From a bacterium (GTDB lineage: Bacteria > AUK180 > JAQVHJ01): a stretch of DNA of 8,091 bases. Below the pieces are notes generated by a model, which worked only from the letters and a program-made list of their open reading frames with translations, ran no database searches and was not told the DNA's origin. Positions 1 to 5,246 of the stretch are shown piece by piece. Within the stretch, counting starts at the first letter, position 1. Each line of letters opens with the position of its first letter. The DNA lies in assembly GCA_028696285.1 (NCBI GenBank), contig JAQVHJ010000088.1:1-8091 (forward strand). The letters are read 5' to 3'. A program made the position numbers and the translations under genes.

Positions 1-401
1 TCATAAAGAATCAATGAACCGGGACTTGAGTCATTTAATCCTATCGTTGCATCCCAAATCTCTTCAGTGGCTCCGGAACTGAAGTTATTTGTTCCGTTTG
101 CATAAACCAAGTATCCGCCTGCGGGAACTACTGTAGTGGTACTGCCGTCCGCTGCAGAGAAATTCAGGCAAACCCCCGTGTCTGCACCGTAGATTGACCA
201 CCCGGCTATATCAATATCAAAAGCTGTTGTGTTATAGAACTCTATCCATTCCGCTGAGGTACTTGCAGTGGTGCCGGACCAAGATACTTCGTTAATTACG
301 ATGTCCCCGGGATTCGCAGCTAATGCTCCTATCGGAATTGCTATTAAACTCAGCAAAAAAACGGAAATAAATGCAATTTTAAAAGACCTTAAAAAATTCA
401 T
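1..401 (-). CDS. Secreted lamin-tail-domain (LTD) protein, N-terminal part, truncated by the left window edge
   Basis: An open frame of 133 codons starts at ATG 401-399 and runs without a stop to the window edge, so the C-terminus is missing. Residues 1-28 form a signal peptide: a basic start (R5, K8), a long hydrophobic core, and an A26-L27-A28 cleavage site before A29-N30-P31. The mature part begins with GDIVINEVSWSG and continues with AEWIEFYN, an IAGWSIYG strand and a VPAGGYLVYAN strand. This is the usual order of the immunoglobulin-like lamin tail domain found in bacterial extracellular and surface proteins, so I infer export and a structural or binding role. An AAGGAGAG ribosome site lies about 6 bp before the ATG. 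The gene follows the BON-like gene on the same strand, but a 312-bp gap with a candidate sigma54 promoter suggests separate transcription. Whether a nuclease or other catalytic domain follows cannot be seen. Confidence 0.85.
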   Translation of the reverse strand, partial: MNFLRSFKIAFISVFLLSLIAIPIGALAANPGDIVINEVSWSGTTASTSAEWIEFYNTTAFDIDIAGWSIYGADTGVCLNFSAADGSTTTVVPAGGYLVYANGTNNFSSGATEEIWDATIGLNDSSPGSLILY

Positions 402-458
402 AGAACTCTCCTTCTATTTATTTTTTTATTAAAACTGTACCTAAACCATTACTTAAAC

Positions 459-475
459 AGCAATCTTTATGCCAA
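459..475 (-). promoter_or_regulatory. Candidate sigma54 (RpoN) -24/-12 promoter for the LTD gene
   Basis: Read on the minus strand this is TTGGCATAAAGATTGCT. It has the GG and GC dinucleotides of sigma54 promoters with exactly 10 bases between them, and TGGCA and TTGCT match the consensus halves. Transcription would begin near 448, giving a leader of about 47 nt that contains the AAGGAGAG site of the LTD gene. A sigma54 promoter needs an activator bound upstream; the palindromes and direct repeats at 489-572 are possible sites. The match was found by eye and could be chance in AT-rich DNA. Confidence 0.45.
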
Positions 476-713
476 TAATATGGAGTTCCCTATAATAGGA
501 TAATTAGTTTAATATGTTTAATTAATATAATTAATTAATATTTCAAATTTTTGTAAAATAATTCAAATTTTTAATATAATCGTTGAATGAGTCAAACGTA
601 GCACTAAATAATTTTCAATTGGTAAATTTTAAAAATTATCTGAGGGAAAACATAAAAAATTTGTTTAAAATTAACACTATTTGTATTGTCATCAAAAGCA
701 GGAGAAGATAAAA
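476..713. other. AT-rich intergenic region with palindromes and a short direct repeat
   Basis: No gene is seen here. Three structures stand out. An 11-bp palindrome, CCTATAATAGG, lies at 489-499. An AT inverted repeat has 9-bp arms at 518-526 and 530-538 around 3 bases. TTCAAATTTTT occurs directly repeated at 542-552 and 562-572, 20 bp apart, which is about two helical turns. On the minus strand a weak sigma70-like pair (TTGACT at 590-595, AAAAAT at 567-572, 17-bp spacer) could be an alternative start for the LTD transcript. I see no convincing intrinsic terminator after the BON-like gene, so read-through into the LTD gene is possible. Confidence 0.4.
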
Positions 714-1025
714 TTAATATTTCCTCTCAACCCACTTATCCCCGTCCTTCTCCCAATCGGTCAACTGGAACCGGACATACTTCACTCCGCGCAATCTTTT
801 TATATCTGTCTCGAGGTCATGCAGAAATCGCAGGCGTTTTGCCTTCCAGTCATGGTATGCCTTATCCTTCGATTCAGAGGCATGCAAAAATTCAAGACTC
901 CCCCTTAGGTAAACCGTTCCCCCCATTGTACTTATATTCAGCTTTGATGTGTCAAGTCCGCGCTCGGTCAGCATCTTCTTTAACTGAACATTGATTTGAA
1001 AATCACGTACCTTTTCCAAGCCCAT
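714..1025 (-). CDS. Small BON-domain-like protein
   Basis: This encodes 103 residues with no signal peptide or membrane segment. The order of elements resembles a BON domain: a helix (about 8-21), the strand pair NISTMGGTVYLRGSLEF at 30-46, a second helix (about 62-78), then RGVKYVRFQLTDW at 79-91. GTVYLRG followed later by LxGVKxVxxxL is the typical BON signature. The linker between the halves is longer and more charged than usual. BON domains are usually exported and bind phospholipid or ligands; this copy appears cytoplasmic unless it is anchored by a partner. Its ATG overlaps the stop of the TPR gene as TAATG, so translation is probably coupled. AAGGAG at 1038-1043, inside the TPR coding end, is its ribosome site, with a rather long 12-nt spacing. 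The family call is by pattern only; function is unknown. Confidence 0.75.
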   Translation of the reverse strand: MGLEKVRDFQINVQLKKMLTERGLDTSKLNISTMGGTVYLRGSLEFLHASESKDKAYHDWKAKRLRFLHDLETDIKRLRGVKYVRFQLTDWEKDGDKWVERKY

Positions 1026-2368
1026 TATTTAAATTTTCTCCTTAATTTCGCTGGGATCATAGTTTCAAAACCGAGTTCTTTAAGCTTTTTAAAATATGTT
1101 CGCGCAGTTTCAATGTCATTCTTGAGATAATACAGGCACAAATCTGCAATAGGATTGGGATATTCAGGATCTGATTTCATGGCAAGTTTCAAATAGTTAA
1201 GCCCTTTATCAAGTCTTTTCAACTTTAAATTTAAACTGCCGAGATAATAATAAACCTCGGGAAATTTCAAATCCTGTGCAAGGCATTTTTCAAAAATGCC
1301 AACTGCTTTTTTATTCTCGCCTGTATCGAAATATGCTCTACCCAGGTTGATCAAGGCAAGATTATACAGAGGATTGATCTTCAATGCATACTTGAAATAT
1401 TTAATTGCCTTTTTCGGTTCCCCTAAATCAGAATAGAGAAGTCCGAGATTAAAATGTCTGTCAGGAAAATTCGGATTAAGGGAAATCGCCTTCAGAAGGT
1501 TCTTCTCCGCTTCCTTGTAATCTCCGCAATACCCGTTCAAACTCCCTAAAACAGTATAAATCTTGCTGTAATTCCTGTCAAAATTCAATGCGCGGTATAA
1601 ATGTTCCTTGCTTAACTTAATTTTATCTTTGTGATATTCAATATTCGAAAGATTAAGGAAATAATTGGCATAATCCGGGAATGCAAGAACAGACTTCTCA
1701 AAACAAAGTCTCGCGCCTTCTAATTCCAGTGCTTCGAGAAGATAGTTCCCCAATTTAAGGTAATATTGCGCATAGAGAAATTCATTTTTAAGATAATCTT
1801 TTATATGCTCCTGAAGTTTGGGAATAACCTCATTCTTAACCTGGGGTGCTTTTTTATATCCGAATTGAAGAGTGAATTTCTTGAGAAGTTGATTGATCTT
1901 CGTAATATTAAATTTTTCATTCATAATTTCAAATAACAGCAATGCATCCGGTGATTGACTGAAATTCATCTTTGATTTTATCTGTGCTTTATCGCAAACG
2001 GTATATTGAAATATTAAATCGGTTAAAAGCAGGTTGTTCTTCGTCTCACCTTTAATGAAATGTTCACGTACCAGGTCCTTGATGATGTCAATACCCTTCC
2101 CCGAATCTCTCTCCTGAATAAATGCCTGAACTTCCTTTACTTTAACATACTTCGGATTTATCTTGAGAGCTTCCTTTAATCTCCTTAATCCCTGCGATTT
2201 CAGGCCTTTTCTTAAATAATAAAGTCCAAGATAAAATTTTATATCCGGCCAGGTCTTATGCTTCGTTTCACTCTCCTTTAAATATTCGAAAAACTCCTTC
2301 TCCTGTTCGCTTGAGATCTCCTTCATAAAATACTTCTCATTAAAGTAATCATAAACAATCTTAAACAT
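1025..2368 (-). CDS. TPR-repeat protein (tetratricopeptide scaffold)
   Basis: I prefer ATG 2368-2366 (447 residues), with an AGTGAG site 7 nt upstream. An in-frame GTG at 2380 would add four residues (MRCG) but has no ribosome site before it. Numbered from that GTG, one TPR-like helix pair lies at about 43-80. A charged, less regular helical region fills 90-200. A run of about seven 34-residue TPR units follows from 204 to 437, with the phase visible in HFNLGLLYSDLGEPKKAIKY (309-328) and INLGRAYFDTGENKKAV (344-360). TPR arrays form superhelical protein-binding scaffolds. No signal peptide is seen, so it is probably cytoplasmic. It is the first gene of a two-gene unit with the BON-like gene (TAATG overlap) and is read from a good sigma70-like promoter at 2399-2427. 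The partner protein is not known. Confidence 0.9.
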   Translation of the reverse strand: MFKIVYDYFNEKYFMKEISSEQEKEFFEYLKESETKHKTWPDIKFYLGLYYLRKGLKSQGLRRLKEALKINPKYVKVKEVQAFIQERDSGKGIDIIKDLVREHFIKGETKNNLLLTDLIFQYTVCDKAQIKSKMNFSQSPDALLLFEIMNEKFNITKINQLLKKFTLQFGYKKAPQVKNEVIPKLQEHIKDYLKNEFLYAQYYLKLGNYLLEALELEGARLCFEKSVLAFPDYANYFLNLSNIEYHKDKIKLSKEHLYRALNFDRNYSKIYTVLGSLNGYCGDYKEAEKNLLKAISLNPNFPDRHFNLGLLYSDLGEPKKAIKYFKYALKINPLYNLALINLGRAYFDTGENKKAVGIFEKCLAQDLKFPEVYYYLGSLNLKLKRLDKGLNYLKLAMKSDPEYPNPIADLCLYYLKNDIETARTYFKKLKELGFETMIPAKLRRKFK

Positions 2369-2398
2369 ACCGCATCTCACTTTTTCAAATTATGAAAT

Positions 2399-2427
2399 AT
2401 TATACCATAGAATATTGATAAAATCAA
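2399..2427 (-). promoter_or_regulatory. Sigma70-type promoter for the TPR-BON unit
   Basis: On the minus strand TTGATT (2427-2422) and a perfect TATAAT (2404-2399) are separated by 17 bp. TGG directly before TATAAT makes an extended -10. The start would be near 2392, giving a leader of about 24 nt to ATG 2368. The -35 box lies at the outer end of the inverted-repeat arm at 2424-2467. Confidence 0.6.
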
Positions 2428-2692
2428 GAAAATTAAAGGGGACAGCCCTTGCGATTATTGCGATTTTCAAGTACTATAAAAAAGGATAATCAACGTACAG
2501 CAGGGCTTGAAACGCTCTTTAACTAATGAAAATTTTTTTTTAAAATTGTTCATTTTCATATAGAAAAATAAGGTATTTTTTTTCGTTTAAGAAGTATCGC
2601 ATCAACTTCCTTTAACAATATAATGGCCTTCTAAATAAAAAATAATAAAAAATCGCAATAATCGCAAGGGCTGTCCCCTATATTTTCCTTGA
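2424..2692. repeat. Inverted-repeat island (possible MITE-like non-autonomous element)
   Basis: A perfect 31-bp inverted repeat pairs 2437-2467 with 2649-2679; it begins AGGGGACAGCCC and ends GCGATTTT. A further 13 bp outside each arm (2424-2436 and 2680-2692) match at 10 of 13 positions, giving arms of 44 bp with 41 matches. The 181-bp centre is AT-rich with no open frame of note. It holds weak hairpins: ATGAAAAT 2526-2533 with ATTTTCAT 2552-2559, and GAAGT 2591-2595 with ACTTC 2605-2609. Each arm carries two TTGCGATT copies 9 bp apart, for example at 2449-2456 and 2458-2465. No transposase gene and no clear target-site duplication are present. Long terminal repeats around a short non-coding core fit a miniature transposable element, which I infer but cannot prove. 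As one transcript it would fold into a long hairpin. Confidence 0.65.
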
Positions 2693-2717
2693 AAACCCGA
2701 AAAAAATCATGTATAAT
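2689..2717 (+). promoter_or_regulatory. Sigma70-type promoter for the lipoprotein gene
   Basis: TTGAAA (2689-2694) and a perfect TATAAT (2712-2717) are separated by 17 bp. The start would be near 2724, so the leader is only about 13-16 nt. The TTGA of the -35 box lies in the outer inverted-repeat arm. The -10 is the exact mirror position of the TATAAT at 2399-2404 (coordinates sum to 5116). Confidence 0.7.
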
Positions 2718-2726
2718 ATAATCAAC

Positions 2727-2732
2727 GGGAGG
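2727..2732 (+). promoter_or_regulatory. Ribosome binding site that bears on the lipoprotein start
   Basis: GGGAGG lies 4 nt before ATG 2737 and 7 nt before the next in-frame ATG at 2740. The longer spacing is the more usual one, so translation may really begin at 2740 with MKKK. Confidence 0.6.
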
Positions 2733-2736
2733 ATTA

Positions 2737-3456
2737 ATGATGAAAAAGAAAATTCTATTTATAATTTTAGTGTTGAGTATGTATTTTTTATTGGGTTGCG
2801 CAAGCGCTCCTGTCAGCGGCGGTAATATCCAACAAAAAGATGATTACGATTTTAATTCGTCGAATAAATTGGAAACTGACCAGAAGGATACAAAAGAAAA
2901 TAACGGTTCAAAATTAACAGGAGTTACGCCTGAGAATCTATCGCGGACAAATAATATCAAGGATTCAGTTGCATTTGAAACATCTTCCTTTAAGCCGGAG
3001 AATTATATAAAATCAGCAGATATCAATGGAACGCCGATCATCTATTCTCAAAACCTCCCCTTAATAACGGAATTATCTAATCAGATAGTGGTCTTTGATC
3101 TTCAATTCCGGAAAATACTAAATCAAAAAGAATTGTTCATTGTAATTTCAATATACAATACAGGAACTACCCCTGGTAGAAATGGAAATTTAATAATTTA
3201 TTCTGATTTAAAGCAATATAATTTTTCTAAATCTGTTGAACTTCCTGAGTCCAGGAGAAACCTTCATATCAATAAAATCCTTTCCAATTCCAGATATCCC
3301 GAAATACAGGCTTTTCCCGTTTCAATAAATGAATTCAGGAATATCATTTCATCCGATAATATACTGATTCAATATAATGAAGGAAATATCTCGTTTTCAG
3401 GGAGAGTCTCAGAAAATACATTAAAAGTATTCAGAACCATACTTCAACAGGAATAG
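2737..3456 (+). CDS. Lipoprotein of unknown function
   Basis: This encodes 239 residues, or 238 if ATG 2740 is used. K3-K5 are followed by a hydrophobic stretch and the lipobox L18-L19-G20-C21, so C21 should be lipidated. A22 at position +2 is not the inner-membrane retention Asp, which suggests the outer membrane if Lol rules apply. Residues 24-95 are a polar, low-complexity linker rich in N, D, K, S and T. Residues 100-239 look like a folded, mostly beta domain, with strands around QIVVFDLQF (116-124), LFIVISIYNTG (133-143) and GNLIIYSDL (150-158). I do not recognise a family. The middle strands recall domains seen in other putative bacterial lipoproteins, but that is impression only. It stands alone on its strand, has a strong short-leader promoter, and is followed by a 640-bp repeat-rich gap. 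Confidence 0.85.
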   Translation: MMKKKILFIILVLSMYFLLGCASAPVSGGNIQQKDDYDFNSSNKLETDQKDTKENNGSKLTGVTPENLSRTNNIKDSVAFETSSFKPENYIKSADINGTPIIYSQNLPLITELSNQIVVFDLQFRKILNQKELFIVISIYNTGTTPGRNGNLIIYSDLKQYNFSKSVELPESRRNLHINKILSNSRYPEIQAFPVSINEFRNIISSDNILIQYNEGNISFSGRVSENTLKVFRTILQQE

Positions 3457-3488
3457 GGTGCCGGCCCATGACATATGACATGTTACGA

Positions 3489-3520
3489 TGTCACGTTTTC
3501 TCAATTGAGAAAATGTGACA
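3489..3520 (+). terminator. 32-bp palindrome, possible terminator of the lipoprotein gene
   Basis: Bases 3489-3504 pair with 3505-3520 with only one G-T wobble, centred on CTCAATTGAG. It starts 33 bp after the lipoprotein stop. As RNA it would be a strong hairpin, but only CTGAGTTTT follows, a poor U-tract. The symmetry could equally be a protein-binding site. A shorter inverted repeat (TGACAT 3476-3481, ATGTCA 3488-3493) overlaps its left side. Confidence 0.45.
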
Positions 3521-3539
3521 CTGAGTTTTCGACCATCCT

Positions 3540-3596
3540 TCCCCCTAAAGGGGGAGCATTCGTTTGATGCTTAGCCCCCGTCTGAAGCCGGGGGTT
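3540..3596. repeat. Two GC-rich hairpins
   Basis: TCCCCC (3540-3545) pairs with GGGGGA (3550-3555) around TAAA. CCCCCG (3575-3580) pairs with CGGGGG (3589-3594) around an 8-nt loop. The second is preceded by TTAG, as are the hairpins in the two copies at 3779 and 3958, so it may be a diverged member of that repeat family. No T-run follows either, so they are not obvious terminators. They are strikingly GC-rich in an AT-rich gap. Confidence 0.5.
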
Positions 3597-3712
3597 ACTT
3601 ACCGTCAGCTCCTGAAGGAAATGAAAATATGAATATTAATCCAGACCGAGATTGAGATAGAAATTGATACTTAATTGAGTACCACCAGCATTCAATACTT
3701 TTATTTAATAAC

Positions 3713-3776
3713 GTTTGCGAAGCAAACCATACTCTTACTGATTACTCGAACTGAAAATTCAACAACGTTGAATTTT
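3713..3776. repeat. Two further small hairpins
   Basis: GTTTGC (3713-3718) pairs with GCAAAC (3722-3727) around GAA. AAAATTCAAC (3754-3763) pairs with GTTGAATTTT (3767-3776) around AAC. The second ends in TTTT and lies just before the first 46-bp repeat. Between 3597 and 3712 I see nothing recognisable. Confidence 0.4.
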
Positions 3777-3778
3777 GG

Positions 3779-3851
3779 GGGATAGAACGCTTTTAGCCCA
3801 CCGTTTTAACGGTGGGTGTGAATGAAAAGATACATTTTAGCAGAGTTCAGA
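3779..3851. repeat. Hairpin-bearing direct repeat, copy 1
   Basis: The first 46 bp (3779-3824) are identical to 3958-4003. A further 27 bp are similar and end in the shared AGTTCAGA. Inside, CCCACCGTT (3797-3805) pairs with AACGGTGGG (3808-3816), giving a compact GC-rich hairpin preceded by TTTTAG. The repeat has no coding frame. It resembles dispersed REP-like extragenic repeats; I cannot name the family. Confidence 0.7.
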
Positions 3852-3905
3852 ATAATTTAATAATGTAAAATATTATTAATGCAATGTTTATTTCGCATTA
3901 CATTT

Positions 3906-3938
3906 CGAATCACGGTTCACGAATCACGAATTACGAAT
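3906..3938. repeat. Degenerate short tandem repeat (CGAATCACG-like)
   Basis: CGAATCACG at 3907-3915 recurs as CGAATCACG near 3920 and as CGAATTACG near 3927, followed by another CGAAT. The units are imperfect and partly overlapping. It lies between the two 46-bp repeats and has no coding meaning that I can see. Confidence 0.45.
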
Positions 3939-3957
3939 ATTATTCTTCATCCCGTTA

Positions 3958-4030
3958 GGGATAGAACGCTTTTAGCCCACCGTTTTAACGGTGGGTGTGA
4001 ATGGAGAAGAACAATTCTGCGAAGTTCAGA
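3958..4030. repeat. Hairpin-bearing direct repeat, copy 2
   Basis: This is the second copy, offset by exactly 179 bp from the first. Its hairpin lies at 3976-3995. It is preceded by a CCCGTTAGGGA sequence that copy 1 lacks, and ends close to the terminator of the SagB-like gene. Confidence 0.7.
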
Positions 4031-4057
4031 GAGATATATTCAGTTTATAGATAAAAG

Positions 4058-4084
4058 TGTAATGTTCCTTTATTCAACATTACA
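4058..4084 (-). terminator. Intrinsic terminator of the SagB-like gene
   Basis: On the minus strand TGTAATGTT (4084-4076) pairs with AACATTACA (4066-4058) around a 9-nt loop, followed by CTTTTATCT. It begins 13 nt after the stop codon of the gene. The stem is AT-rich, so strength is uncertain. Confidence 0.55.
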
Positions 4085-4096
4085 TAATTCTTTCTT

Positions 4097-5164
4097 CTAT
4101 TCCTTTTTTCTGTTTAATTTCCCGACCGGTGCTAAATAAATAATAAACTCATTCTTTCCGTCAAGATTAAGGAGTTCATCTATCTCTTCCTGGTTATAAG
4201 CGCCAACTGCGCAGGTACCGCAATTAATAGATTCACAGGCAAGATATAAATTCTGACAAACATGCCCGATATCAATCAGCATAACTTTATGTGATGTTAA
4301 TGTATATCTCCATTCACCACGATACGGAACACAACCCCATAAAAATGTTACTGCGCATTCCCCGACAAAATTCTGGTCAAATGCAGCCTTATTCAATTTA
4401 CTCTTAAGTTCCGGAATCTTTTCAAGAAATACAAGTTGATGTTCAATCGGAAGATACCTGTAGAGGCCCGGGTCTAAATCTGAAACATTATGTACAGCCA
4501 AGTACGTCTCAAACGGATGCCTTGCGCCTGCAGATGGGACGGTTCTTAATGAAATGTGATTATTATTCACAAGCTTTTCAATACCCTGCGTTGCCCACAA
4601 CAGGTAAGATAACTCAAGAAGTGTCAGTGGATTATCCGTGAATTTTCTCCTGCTTCTGCGTTTGTCAATGACATCAATTATATCATTTGTCATCAACTTA
4701 ACCTTTTTCGGGTCAGGAAGTTCAATGATTTTTTGACCAGGGTCAGCAGCTTTCTCCAATGGAGGAAACGGTATTCCCTTCATCTGATCGGAAATCGTAA
4801 AATTGGTATGAAACCCCGCTTTCATTATCTCGCGGTTTGATATTATCTGCTTTTTTATTTTCTTTCCATCCTTTTCTACGGAAGCAACCAGTTCGGGAAT
4901 TGTATTTAAGATTTTTTCAATTATTTTCCCTGACTGCTCAGCTTCCTTTGGATTCACTTCTTCCAATTTATTTAATTTCTCTTCAAACCATTTTTTCTCA
5001 TGAATATCTAATGTTTCGAAAAATAAATCCCGGCCCTTTTTAGTCGAAGCTTTCAAAATCAGAAAAAACGGTATTCCCTTATCAAACTTAAAAAGCTCAC
5101 GTTCAAAAAGGATCGTTTCTATTTTACTTAAGTTTGAGATTCTTTTCAAAATATCTTCATACAT
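4097..5164 (-). CDS. SagB/ThcOx-family nitroreductase-fold oxidoreductase with an N-terminal extension
   Basis: This encodes 355 residues. From about 110 the sequence follows the stand-alone SagB/ThcOx dehydrogenase pattern: NREIMKAG (110-117), SDQMKGIPFPPLEK (125-138), RRSRRKF (169-175, expected FMN-phosphate contact), RTVPSAGARHPFE (207-219), GLYRYLP (233-239), DIGHVCQNLYLACE (298-311), NCGTCAVGAY (314-323) and IIYLAPVGK at the end. Such proteins are FMN-dependent oxidoreductases; SagB itself oxidises azolines to azoles in peptide natural products, but no cyclodehydratase or precursor peptide is seen here, so the substrate is unknown. Residues 1-109 are an extra charged, helical region outside the usual family start. 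The long start is supported by a continuous frame and TGAGG 5 nt upstream. No signal peptide: cytoplasmic. It follows the M16 gene after 82 bp holding a strong hairpin. Confidence 0.88.
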   Translation of the reverse strand: MYEDILKRISNLSKIETILFERELFKFDKGIPFFLILKASTKKGRDLFFETLDIHEKKWFEEKLNKLEEVNPKEAEQSGKIIEKILNTIPELVASVEKDGKKIKKQIISNREIMKAGFHTNFTISDQMKGIPFPPLEKAADPGQKIIELPDPKKVKLMTNDIIDVIDKRRSRRKFTDNPLTLLELSYLLWATQGIEKLVNNNHISLRTVPSAGARHPFETYLAVHNVSDLDPGLYRYLPIEHQLVFLEKIPELKSKLNKAAFDQNFVGECAVTFLWGCVPYRGEWRYTLTSHKVMLIDIGHVCQNLYLACESINCGTCAVGAYNQEEIDELLNLDGKNEFIIYLAPVGKLNRKKE

Positions 5165-5184
5165 AATAACCTCATTAAATTAAA

Positions 5185-5214
5185 GGAGCAGAACCCGGTT
5201 CCGGATCCTGCTCC
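5185..5214 (-). terminator. Strong hairpin between the M16 and SagB-like genes
   Basis: GGAGCAG (5185-5191) pairs with CTGCTCC (5208-5214), and the interior CCGG pairs continue the stem to about 13 bp. On the minus strand it is followed by TTTAATTTAAT, a weak U-tract, which fits a terminator or attenuator after the M16 gene. On the plus strand it is followed by AAGTTC and a run of eight T, but no plus-strand gene ends here. If transcription starts at the -10 at 5231-5239 it would instead be a leader hairpin of the SagB-like gene. Confidence 0.6.
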
Positions 5215-5230
5215 AAGTTCTTTTTTTTAA

Positions 5231-5239
5231 ATTATATCA
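5231..5239 (-). promoter_or_regulatory. Possible extended -10 promoter for the SagB-like gene
   Basis: Minus-strand TGATATAAT contains a perfect TATAAT with the TGn extension, 8 bp after the M16 stop. There is no recognisable -35 box at 17 or 18 bp. Transcription would start in the A-run near 5224, just before the hairpin. Confidence 0.3.
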
Positions 5240-5246
5240 AGAAATA

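Noticed and set aside
551..580. Plus-strand TTGTAA/TATAAT promoter
   Set aside because: No plus-strand gene follows and the spacing is 18 bp in very AT-rich DNA, so chance is likely.
681..994. Two overlapping plus-strand frames opposite the BON-like gene
   Set aside because: They lie antisense to a better-supported gene, lack ribosome sites and have no domain-like composition.
2369..2380. GTG start at 2380 for the TPR protein
   Set aside because: No ribosome site precedes it, whereas ATG 2368 has AGTGAG at 7 nt; the difference is only four residues.
3779..4003. Possible CRISPR array from the identical repeats
   Set aside because: Only two copies, a 133-bp interval, a long hairpin repeat and no cas genes.
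3879..4139. Plus-strand 86-codon frame in the repeat island
   Set aside because: It translates the 46-bp repeat and the tandem repeat, has no ribosome site and runs into the 3' end of the SagB-like gene on the other strand.
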